A stretch of 30,253 nt of DNA from a virus: IMG/VR virus record IMGVR_UViG_3300034355_000215, positions 1 through 30,253 of that record. The stretch is one strand, 5' to 3'. This document shows positions 1 to 6,176 of the stretch, in pieces. The position numbers and the translations under genes are program-made. The notes under the pieces were generated by a model. It was given only the letters and a program-made list of their open reading frames with translations, was not told the origin of the DNA and did no database searches. How positions within the stretch are numbered: the stretch's first letter is position 1; each line of letters opens with the position of its first letter.

Positions 1-386
1 GGATCTGTTACACTATTGTAACCAGTTTCGGTAGTATATGTTTTAATAGTTTCAGTTGTATTAACAATATAAGTAACCAACACAATACTACCAGCTTCTT
101 TCTCCCCTTCAACTACTGTACCAATTTTACTAGGCATAAGATCAAAATTAGAGATTGTAACTACATCAACAGAATCAACTGGTATGTATTTCCAAGTTGC
201 TGGACTGTACATATTTTGGTATCTACCGGATATAGTAACTACTCTAGTTGAAAATGAAACACTAACTCCGACATGTGGAAATGAAGAAGTTACTGAATTA
301 ATAACTTCATGTACGCCGCATGTTGCAGATTTTGAAAATCTTTCATTTTCGTGTATAATGCCAAAATTAGTAGTTGAAATGCCCAT
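1..386 (-). CDS. Hypothetical protein, cut by left edge
   Basis: An open frame begins with ATG at 386 and runs 128 codons without a stop off the left edge, so the C-terminus is missing. I do not recognise the family. The visible part is rich in Ser, Thr and Val with alternating hydrophobic stretches, as in beta-rich proteins, and has no clear signal peptide or membrane segment. It follows the Sm-like gene by 12 bp on the same strand, so it is probably the next gene of the nrd operon. There is no Shine-Dalgarno sequence before the ATG. Instead a late-promoter-like CATAAATA lies four bases upstream. That the frame is real is fairly sure from its length in an AT-rich sequence; its function is unknown. 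Confidence 0.7.
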   Translation of the reverse strand, partial: MGISTTNFGIIHENERFSKSATCGVHEVINSVTSSFPHVGVSVSFSTRVVTISGRYQNMYSPATWKYIPVDSVDVVTISNFDLMPSKIGTVVEGEKEAGSIVLVTYIVNTTETIKTYTTETGYNSVTD

Positions 387-390
387 ATCG

Positions 391-398
391 TATTTATG
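391..398 (-). promoter_or_regulatory. Late-promoter-like motif fused to a start codon
   Basis: CATAAATA on the minus strand matches the T4-type late -10 element (TATAAATA) at seven of eight bases. It sits only four bases before the ATG at 386, so a transcript from it would begin at or next to the start codon. It may be chance in AT-rich DNA, but two other genes here that lack an SD have the same arrangement (12999-13006 and 26953-26960). Confidence 0.4.
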
Positions 399-686
399 CT
401 ATAAAATAAGGCTAGTAGTTGCTTCGGTGTATGATTTTGCTGATTCTCTTTCAGTTGCTTCTAATACTACTACTGTAGCAGCAGCGATTTTAATTGTTTT
501 GTCTTGATCAACAGTAAACAAATAAGGTGCCATTCCAATTCCACCTTGTGCAGCTGCTAATACACGTGGTTTTGAAACTTTAATGTATTTGTCAGTTTCT
601 TCAACTAATGATGCAATTAGTTCTTCGCCTGAAGTAAGTTTAATTGTAACTACTTCACCTGGTGATACGCCTTTATCTATAATCAT
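399..686 (-). CDS. Small Sm-like beta-barrel protein (putative)
   Basis: A 95-residue protein. The first half reads as a small beta barrel: residues 8-35 have the pattern GEVVTIKLTSGEEL then IASLVEE and a lysine-containing strand, which resembles the Sm1 strand pattern of LSm/Hfq-type folds (charged turn, then V-x-L-x-S/T-G). T4-like marine phages commonly carry short proteins of this kind; their role is not known, and RNA binding would be an inference. The start ATG at 686 overlaps the end of the glutaredoxin gene by 14 bp, and AAAGG lies just upstream as an SD. It is the second-last visible gene of the nrd operon. Alternatively it may be a structural protein with a similar strand pattern. 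Confidence 0.75.
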   Translation of the reverse strand: MIIDKGVSPGEVVTIKLTSGEELIASLVEETDKYIKVSKPRVLAAAQGGIGMAPYLFTVDQDKTIKIAAATVVVLEATERESAKSYTEATTSLIL

Positions 687-915
687 AATTTGCCTTTAAG
701 TATTGTTGTAATTCTGAAAAACCACCGATGTAATTGTCATCAATTTTAATCTGCGGTAATGTTCGTGCTGTTGGTACTTCTTCTAATAGTTGTTCTTTAG
801 TCCATCCACCATTTGAAATGTTTCGTTCTTCAAAGTTGATGTTTTTCATTTGCAACAAGCTCTTAGCTTGCACACAGTACGGACATTGGTCTTTTGACCA
901 TATAATTGCTGTCAT
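673..915 (-). CDS. grx: Glutaredoxin
   Basis: An 80-residue thioredoxin-fold protein with the dithiol active site CPYC at residues 11-14, the cis-proline segment TLPQI near residue 53 and a GGFSEL segment matching the GG-x-x-(D/E)L glutathione-binding region of glutaredoxins. Family knowledge: it passes electrons from glutathione to the C-terminal cysteine pair of ribonucleotide reductase. Its place in the nrd operon downstream of nrdB fits that job. I choose the ATG at 915 over an upstream in-frame ATG at 945 because AAGGAT lies at SD distance and because this start forms an ATGA overlap with the preceding 53-residue ORF. Length is normal for a phage or bacterial glutaredoxin. Confidence 0.95.
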   Translation of the reverse strand: MTAIIWSKDQCPYCVQAKSLLQMKNINFEERNISNGGWTKEQLLEEVPTARTLPQIKIDDNYIGGFSELQQYLKANYDYR

Positions 916-1073
916 TTTATAAAATCCTTGTACGGTTTTGACCAATCTATTTTTGCTATATTGGCCATCATTGCTTTTACTCTCGCTGGTGAATTTAGTG
1001 CTATTGCTTGATTTGCATTTCCTGCAGCGCCGTTACCCTTGCGAGATTTTTTTAAATATCTGTCCGACCGCAT
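912..1073 (-). CDS. Small basic protein, 53 residues, overlapping
   Basis: A short frame from ATG 1073 to TGA 912. It overlaps the upstream 61-residue gene by 41 bp and the glutaredoxin gene by the 4-bp ATGA. The N-terminus is basic (RYLKKSRKGNG), the middle is Ala/Asn rich, and the end is WSKPYKDFIK. Three things suggest it is real: the ATGA junction typical of this operon, the otherwise empty 118-bp gap between 1033 and 915, and a protein-like composition with a Trp-Ser-Lys-Pro-Tyr ending. An AGAGG at about 11 bases before the ATG could serve as SD. I do not recognise the family. Its basic head suggests nucleic-acid binding, but that is only a guess. Confidence 0.6.
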   Translation of the reverse strand: MRSDRYLKKSRKGNGAAGNANQAIALNSPARVKAMMANIAKIDWSKPYKDFIK

Positions 1074-1218
1074 TGTTCATAGCCTCTACGTCTGTCTTAG
1101 TCCATAATCCATATGATGGTTGTTTTCCTTCTCTAAGCATTTCGCATGGACATACAGGATCATCGCCCTGCGGTCCCATGCATGCACAAATGTCGTTACA
1201 ATGTTGGTAATTCGTCAT
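1033..1218 (-). CDS. Small cysteine-rich protein, 61 residues
   Basis: This protein has five cysteines in the first 26 residues, arranged C-x3-C-x-C and C-x-C (HCNDICACMG, then DDPVCPCEM), followed by a region containing Leu-Trp-Thr-Lys. The cysteine spacing suggests a small metal-binding knuckle (zinc or iron-sulfur), but I cannot assign a family. The ATG at 1218 overlaps the 3' end of nrdB by 23 bp, and the gene precedes the 53-residue ORF and glutaredoxin. A redox or metal role linked to RNR is possible from context and composition only. Confidence 0.7.
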   Translation of the reverse strand: MTNYQHCNDICACMGPQGDDPVCPCEMLREGKQPSYGLWTKTDVEAMNNAVGQIFKKISQG

Positions 1219-2290
1219 AATCTAATTCGTCACTCATAACGCCAATTACATAATTTACACTTTCAGATTCTTGTAAAGCAGTTTGCTTTTTACTTGGATC
1301 GGCGTGTTTGTTAAACCATGGAATAGGCGTTGATTTAGGTGCTTGTTCACGATACTTAATACCTACTTCTTTCAAAGCGTGTACTGCAGTATAGTCAACA
1401 AATTCTTTTAAGATGTTAGCATTAAGGCCAATCACTGGACCTTTTAAAAATAGGTAATCTGCCCATTCTTTTTCTTCGCGGATCACATCTAAGTACATAT
1501 TATACACGATTTCGTCACACTCTGCTTTAATTTCGGTAAAACGCGGATCATCTTTTATTACTTGATTAATCATATACGCAGTCCACTCTTTGTGTAATAA
1601 CTCATCTTGTAATATAAGCGCAATGATGTTACCATTACCAATAAACAGCCTGTTTTCGACCATTGCTAAACTAGTAGCAAATGATACCATAAAGCGGAAT
1701 GCTTCTAATGCATAACTTGCGTGTAGTGCAAGCCAAATAGCTTTAATGTGATCTCTTTCAAGAATTTCAATACCAAGTTCTTTTTGACAGTTAAGTTTAT
1801 GCAATTTATTGTAGTATTTGCCAACACTGCTTGCCATGTCAACAATTTCTTTAGTATCATGTATGGTGTTAAATATCTCTTTTGGAATATTATAGATATT
1901 ACGAATAATATGGCTATAACTACGACTATGAATATTTGATTCGTAAAACCCCCAATTAAGCATTAGTAGTTCTGCTTCGGGTACACTTACTACAGGTGTG
2001 AACACTTGGGTAGGACCGCGGCCTTGCAAACTATCTAATGCAGTTTGTCTTAGTAAGTTACTAGTGAATATGTGTTTAACTGCATCACTAGCATCTTTAA
2101 AATCGTTAGCATCTTTACTTAATGAAATCTCTTCTGGAGTCCAAAAGAACCCTCTAGCAGTTGCTTCAAACTTTTGAATACGTGGATAGCGTACTTCTTC
2201 AAATCTTTGAATTGTAACTGTTCCGTCTAGAAACAGTTTTCTAGACAAGTAGTTAGTTTGTTCACCTAAGTTATACTGTTCATCACTCAT
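1196..2290 (-). CDS. nrdB: Ribonucleotide reductase class Ia, small (R2) subunit
   Basis: A 364-residue R2 protein that holds the diiron-tyrosyl radical cofactor used by NrdA. Visible features matching E. coli NrdB: Asp86 in ALDSLQGR (ligand 1), Glu117 and His121 in ESNIHSRSY, radical Tyr125, Glu196 in YALEAFRF, and Glu230/His233 in QDELLH. The C-terminal tail is acidic and ends DELPTL, as expected for R1 docking. One oddity: the second metal motif is Glu-x3-His, where the E. coli enzyme has Glu-x2-His (115/118), so one residue is inserted between the conserved Trp113 and His121. The start overlaps the upstream gene by 8 bp. It is co-transcribed with nrdA, sod and grx. Assignment is certain; the metal is inferred. 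Confidence 0.98.
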   Translation of the reverse strand: MSDEQYNLGEQTNYLSRKLFLDGTVTIQRFEEVRYPRIQKFEATARGFFWTPEEISLSKDANDFKDASDAVKHIFTSNLLRQTALDSLQGRGPTQVFTPVVSVPEAELLMLNWGFYESNIHSRSYSHIIRNIYNIPKEIFNTIHDTKEIVDMASSVGKYYNKLHKLNCQKELGIEILERDHIKAIWLALHASYALEAFRFMVSFATSLAMVENRLFIGNGNIIALILQDELLHKEWTAYMINQVIKDDPRFTEIKAECDEIVYNMYLDVIREEKEWADYLFLKGPVIGLNANILKEFVDYTAVHALKEVGIKYREQAPKSTPIPWFNKHADPSKKQTALQESESVNYVIGVMSDELDYDELPTL

Positions 2291-2477
2291 CGTCTTTAAT
2301 CCTTATTGTGCTTTTTTCGTCTAGTGCATACCACGCACTTTCAAGATATTGTGTTATGTCAGTTAATGTTTCTTCTGGAAGACGCATTACCCATTCGTTA
2401 GTGTTAACATCGTGCTTAAGTGGTAATTCAACCTTTAAATTATGTCGCATTGATATTACTAATTTTTTATCTTTCAT
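2283..2477 (-). CDS. Hypothetical protein, 64 residues
   Basis: A small acidic to neutral protein without membrane segments or known motifs. It contains NEWVMRLPEETLTDITQYL, probably a beta hairpin followed by a helix. It lies between a small membrane protein and nrdB, with a 4-bp ATGA overlap upstream and an 8-bp overlap with nrdB downstream, so it is translated as part of the RNR operon. I do not recognise the family. Translational coupling to nrdB is the main clue to its use. Confidence 0.75.
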   Translation of the reverse strand: MKDKKLVISMRHNLKVELPLKHDVNTNEWVMRLPEETLTDITQYLESAWYALDEKSTIRIKDDE

Positions 2478-2647
2478 TTTTTAATTATACCTAAATATGC
2501 TAAAAACACTAAACAATATATTGTTATTGATAGTTTGATTTCTTTTACTTTGTTTAATATAGCATTAGTTAAAGAAGTTGCCTTCCACTTATAATATAGA
2601 AGGCCTCCGTTGTCTATTGCATGTAACTTTTCTAGTACTTGTTTCAT
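2474..2647 (-). CDS. Small membrane protein, about 57 residues
   Basis: A basic N-terminal half is followed by one hydrophobic stretch near the C-terminus (LSITIYCLVFLAYLGII), a single predicted transmembrane helix with a Lys-Lys end. I prefer ATG 2647, which makes an ATGA overlap with the HNH gene. A GTG at 2680 would add eleven basic residues and a 37-bp overlap, and has an AAGG at SD distance, so the longer form is possible. The stop also overlaps the next gene by ATGA. No family recognised. A membrane protein inside an nrd operon is unusual and its function is unknown. Confidence 0.65.
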   Translation of the reverse strand: MKQVLEKLHAIDNGGLLYYKWKATSLTNAILNKVKEIKLSITIYCLVFLAYLGIIKK

Positions 2648-3123
2648 AACTTTTTGTTTACGTGTTCCTTTCTTGGCCACGCACTTGCCTTGCCGTTTTT
2701 AATTAATTTTGATATTACGCTATTCAGATGTCTTTGTTTATTCTGTTCAGGAGTTAGCGCAAATATGCCTGTTTTGTTTTCCTTAGCAGATTGTCCACCT
2801 TTTTTACCGCCAATACTTCCAGCGATAGAAGCGTGTCCTAGACCAAACCCGCATTTGCCGTCCTTGTTTGCCTTAATAGCAGCAAGAGCACACAATTTAC
2901 TTCTTTCTTCTTTTGTTAATCCAAGACGTTGTGCTATCCTATTTGCAGCGGCAAAATCCCCTTGTGAATAGTGTATATCAAAGTGCTCTTGTAATGATAC
3001 TGCTTTTAAGTTTGTAGGAGTGTTGTTGCTATGATTACCATCAATATGATGGATATCGTATCCTTCCGGAATAGGTCCGTAATTCTTAATAAAAATTTTT
3101 CTATGTATTTTAGTTTCAGCCAT
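2644..3123 (-). CDS. HNH endonuclease, free-standing homing type
   Basis: A 159-residue protein with an HNH core: YDIHHIDGN at residues 22-30 gives the first histidines, TNL around residue 38 the central Asn, and His47 or His51 the last ligand. The C-terminal half is Lys/Gly rich (GGKKGGQS) and looks like a DNA-binding tail with a short repeat-like helix. Free-standing HNH genes often sit beside nrd genes in T4-like phages and spread by homing. That this one is mobile is inferred. It has its own strong SD (AAAGGAG), starts 12 bp after the sod stop, and ends in an ATGA junction. It separates the sod-nrdA half of the operon from the nrdB half, as a later insertion would. Confidence 0.88.
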   Translation of the reverse strand: MAETKIHRKIFIKNYGPIPEGYDIHHIDGNHSNNTPTNLKAVSLQEHFDIHYSQGDFAAANRIAQRLGLTKEERSKLCALAAIKANKDGKCGFGLGHASIAGSIGGKKGGQSAKENKTGIFALTPEQNKQRHLNSVISKLIKNGKASAWPRKEHVNKKL

Positions 3124-3135
3124 GCGTGTGCTCCT

Positions 3136-3687
3136 TTACATCATAGATTCATTGATATGTTTCCAATTTATAATCTTCCACTGGTTTTCAAGATAACGTT
3201 TTTTATCCCATTGATAATCGAGAGAGTAAGAATGTTCCCACCAATCAACTAACAATACAATGTCTTTTTTAATAGCATGATTAGTTATTGTTTTGATCTT
3301 GCCATCTTTAGCAAGATAAACCCAACCACTGCCTTGTATGCCCATTGCTACTTTTAAAAACTCTTCTTTAAACTTATCAAAAGTTTTATAATGTGTTTCA
3401 ATTAAATCTAAAACTTTGCCAACTGGCTTGTTTAAATTGCCAGTTGACTCTTGATATTGTTGGAATAAGATATTGTGTAAAAATACACCTGCTTCATTAA
3501 ACACAGGATCACCTTCACCTGCATTATAACGCTTTGCGTATGTTTTAGCAAGATGTTCATAATGATAATCTAATGTTGCTTTTGATATAGCAGGGTTTAA
3601 ATCATCCATTCCGTATGGTAGAGGATCTATTTTTAATGATGCAGGTTTACCTTCAGTTATGAATTGCTTAATAAAACTATAGCTCAT
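3136..3687 (-). CDS. sod: Fe/Mn superoxide dismutase with N-terminal extension
   Basis: A 183-residue SodFM-family enzyme that converts superoxide to O2 and H2O2. All four metal ligands are present: His42 (LDYHY), His71 (FLHN), Asp148 and His152 (VDWWEHSY). Tyr50 matches the active-site Tyr34 of E. coli SOD. The outer-sphere positions are unusual: Gly67 where FeSOD has Gln69, and His137 (ITNHA) where MnSOD has Gln146. Together they suggest a His-gated variant whose metal cannot be predicted. The SOD fold starts near residue 19. Before it lies an extra segment ending FIKQFITEG that resembles T4 capsid-targeting peptides. The start codon overlaps the nrdA stop (ATGA), so it is translationally coupled to nrdA. 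It is unusual phage cargo. Confidence 0.95.
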   Translation of the reverse strand: MSYSFIKQFITEGKPASLKIDPLPYGMDDLNPAISKATLDYHYEHLAKTYAKRYNAGEGDPVFNEAGVFLHNILFQQYQESTGNLNKPVGKVLDLIETHYKTFDKFKEEFLKVAMGIQGSGWVYLAKDGKIKTITNHAIKKDIVLLVDWWEHSYSLDYQWDKKRYLENQWKIINWKHINESMM

Positions 3688-5999
3688 AGCTTACAGGCCT
3701 CGCAGGATTCTTCATCGTCTTCAATAATTGCACTAGGTAAATCAACTTCGGCTTCTTCTTTACTACCTTGTTTATTCACTAGGCTGTAATAAAAGGTTTT
3801 GATCCCCCATTTAAGTCCTAACATTAAGTTCTTAGCAATTAGTGTAGTTGGTACTTTTCTACCTTCAAAGTGTGCAGGGTTGTAAAAAGTATCAGTACTA
3901 ATAGATTGATCAATGTATGCAGCTAATACTGCAGCAGTTTTTAAATAACCTACGCAATCAGTTTGATCCCACATAAGCTGATATTTGTTTTTCAACTTAT
4001 GATATTCCGGAACTACTTGTGTAAGTGAACCTGATTTAGATTCTTTAGTTTGTATTAAATGCATTGGCATTGCAATGCCGTTAGTTGAGTTAATCACTAC
4101 ACTAGAACTTTCAACTGGAGCAATAGCACCTACTGTAGCATTACGTACACCGTACTCTTTCATATCAGCACGCAATGGTTCCCAATCAAGTTCTGGAGTA
4201 AAGTCAGTTAATTCATTAACTCCGTCTGCACGTAATTCCCACGGAAAAATACCCTGTCCGTACCGTGTTTTAGCACTGTCTCTACATGCACCACGTTCTT
4301 TAGCTAATTCAACTGACATTTCTGTTAGGAAGAATGTTTGATGTTCTATCCAACTTTTAACTTCAGTTAATGCATCTGCATCGCCGTATTTAAAGTTGCG
4401 TTTTGCATGCCAGTATGCTAAGTTAGTAACACCGATACCTAATGGACGTATTTCTTGATTACTTTCACTACTGTGTACAGATAAGAAATCTTGGTAGTCT
4501 AGTATGTTGTTTAAACTACGATGTAAGATACGGCAAGCTCTACGCATATCTTCTGGGTTACGGAAAGCTCCCCAATTGATACTACCTAGTGTACATAATG
4601 CAATTCGGCCAGCTGGATCATCTAAACGCTTAAATGCTTTGGTCGGAAGTAAAATCTCTTGACATAAATTACTTTGATAAATTGTATGCCATAATGGATC
4701 AAACGGTCCTTGCTTAATTACGTTATCTATAAAGACTAAGTAGATGCGCCCGGTGTCAGTTCGTTCTTTTAGGAGTCCTCCTTTGAATACTTCTTCCGCA
4801 GACATGGTCTTCTTCCGAACTCCTGTATTTTTTTCATACTGTAGGTACAGTTTTTCAAAGAGAGCTGTATCAGTGTAAAACGCTTCGTATAAGTCTGGAA
4901 CTTCATTAGGATCAAAAAATGTTATGTTTTCTTTGTTTTTAAATCTACGCCAAAAGAATGCACTTAATACTACACTGTAGTCTAAATGGCGTACCCGTGT
5001 TTCGTCTGTGCCTTGATTGTTCTTAAGTACAATTAAGTCATCAAACTGATAATGCCAAATTGGATATGTCACAGTAGCACTAGCATTTCTAATTCCACCT
5101 TGTGAACAGCAACGTAAGTCACCAAACCATTTCTTTAAAAATGGAATCATACCTGTGTGCATAATTTCACCACCGCGTATAGGACTTCCTAATGCGCGTA
5201 CACGTCCAATTTCTAAACCTATGCCAGCGCGTTTGCTAGCATATTTTGCCATCATCTCGCCACTAGCAAATATAGAATCCAAATCGTCATCACTGCGTAT
5301 GAGAACACAGCTGCTAAATTGTTTAGTTGGAGTTCCGAGCCCAGCAAGAACAGGAGTAGCAAGAGTAAATAAACCATCAGACGCCGCATTGTAATATTCC
5401 TTTATAAATTTCATTCTAGCTGCAGTTGGTTCTTCCCTATGGAACACAGTTGCAGCTGCAATTATATATCTAATCTGTGGTGTTTCGTAAATGTCTTTAG
5501 TAGAACGATTACGTACTAAGTATTTTTCAATTAACTGCTCAATAGCAGCAAATGAATAAGTTTCGTCTTTTGAATGATCAAGCATGTCATTCATTTTGGT
5601 CCATTCGTCTACAGTATACCATTCTAGTAATTCTGGAGTGTATAGACCAACTTCAATGTTCTTTTGAACAATTGTATATAGATGTGGCGGCTCGTATTGT
5701 CCGTATACATCTTTACGTAGCATAGACAACCGTTGTTTGCCTGCAACGTATTGGTAATTAGTATGACCTACATCTGGGTTAGCATCAACATCAATTAAGT
5801 TAACGATTGCCCGTAGTGTAATTTCGTCAATTTCGGATGTAGTAATATTATCGTAAAATTGTGGCTGACTTTTAATTTCAATCATAGACTGACTTACATC
5901 GGCAATTCCGCTACAAATCTTTGCAATTTGTGCCTGCCATTTATCAATCGTAAGCTCTACTTGAGTGCCATTTCTTTTTGTTACTGTTATTTTATTCAT
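3684..5999 (-). CDS. nrdA: Ribonucleotide reductase class Ia, large (R1) subunit
   Basis: A 771-residue protein close to the usual R1 length. It reduces ribonucleoside diphosphates to deoxy forms. An N-terminal ATP-cone-like region (residues 1-95) precedes the ten-strand barrel. Catalytic residues are Cys231 (FSSCVLI), Asn444, Cys446 and Glu448 in SNLCQE, and Cys469 (CTLGSINWG). The radical-relay tyrosines are Tyr737/738 (KTFYYS). The tail carries Cys766 and Cys769 (SCEACKL), a CxxC pair that glutaredoxin can reduce; E. coli has a wider CxxxxC spacing. No intein or intron interrupts it despite the nearby HNH gene. It is the first gene of the operon, and its stop overlaps the sod start. Confidence 0.99.
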   Translation of the reverse strand: MNKITVTKRNGTQVELTIDKWQAQIAKICSGIADVSQSMIEIKSQPQFYDNITTSEIDEITLRAIVNLIDVDANPDVGHTNYQYVAGKQRLSMLRKDVYGQYEPPHLYTIVQKNIEVGLYTPELLEWYTVDEWTKMNDMLDHSKDETYSFAAIEQLIEKYLVRNRSTKDIYETPQIRYIIAAATVFHREEPTAARMKFIKEYYNAASDGLFTLATPVLAGLGTPTKQFSSCVLIRSDDDLDSIFASGEMMAKYASKRAGIGLEIGRVRALGSPIRGGEIMHTGMIPFLKKWFGDLRCCSQGGIRNASATVTYPIWHYQFDDLIVLKNNQGTDETRVRHLDYSVVLSAFFWRRFKNKENITFFDPNEVPDLYEAFYTDTALFEKLYLQYEKNTGVRKKTMSAEEVFKGGLLKERTDTGRIYLVFIDNVIKQGPFDPLWHTIYQSNLCQEILLPTKAFKRLDDPAGRIALCTLGSINWGAFRNPEDMRRACRILHRSLNNILDYQDFLSVHSSESNQEIRPLGIGVTNLAYWHAKRNFKYGDADALTEVKSWIEHQTFFLTEMSVELAKERGACRDSAKTRYGQGIFPWELRADGVNELTDFTPELDWEPLRADMKEYGVRNATVGAIAPVESSSVVINSTNGIAMPMHLIQTKESKSGSLTQVVPEYHKLKNKYQLMWDQTDCVGYLKTAAVLAAYIDQSISTDTFYNPAHFEGRKVPTTLIAKNLMLGLKWGIKTFYYSLVNKQGSKEEAEVDLPSAIIEDDEESCEACKL

Positions 6000-6024
6000 A
6001 TAATTTCACTTCTGGTTAGGTTAG

Positions 6025-6031
6025 TATTTAT
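6025..6031 (-). promoter_or_regulatory. Late-type promoter upstream of nrdA
   Basis: ATAAATA followed by C on the minus strand lies 26 bp before the nrdA ATG, at a sensible distance for a leader of about 20 nt. It matches the motif found before several structural genes here, so the nrd operon may also be transcribed late. Confidence 0.5.
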
Positions 6032-6077
6032 TTGGCAGACTATTCTCTAAAAATAGAATTAGATTGAAAAGAAATAC

Positions 6078-6107
6078 TATATAAAACAATGAGATATAAG
6101 GTGTAAA
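6078..6107 (-). promoter_or_regulatory. Possible weak sigma70 promoter for the nrd operon
   Basis: TTTACA (6102-6107) and TATATA (6078-6083) are spaced 18 bp apart on the minus strand, directly after the T-tract of the upstream terminator. The -35 is five of six and the -10 four of six, so this is only a candidate. Confidence 0.3.
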
Positions 6108-6168
6108 AAAGTAGACTTATCTCTTATCATTTAACGTAATTATACGTTCTTTTTCCTGATAAGTCTAC
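6105..6168 (-). terminator. Nested-hairpin terminator after the tailspike gene
   Basis: A perfect 11-bp inverted repeat, GTAGACTTATC (6111-6121) with GATAAGTCTAC (6158-6168), encloses 36 nt. On the minus strand it is followed by six T (6105-6110), as in a rho-independent terminator. The loop contains a second perfect hairpin, AACGTA-ATTA-TACGTT (6133-6148). It lies 8 bp after the tailspike stop. Such a long structured loop is unusual for a simple terminator. Confidence 0.75.
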
Positions 6169-6176
6169 AGTTATGG

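Noticed and set aside
184-507. Plus-strand open frame over the left-edge genes
   Set aside because: It crosses two well-supported minus-strand genes with coupled junctions, and has no SD.
3684-5999. Intein or intron in nrdA, suggested by the nearby HNH gene
   Set aside because: The frame is continuous at normal length with all motifs at family spacing and no splicing-domain blocks.
6111-6168. Nested hairpins considered as a tRNA
   Set aside because: There is no cloverleaf, no T-arm GTTC and no CCA-type acceptor; the T-tract fits a terminator.
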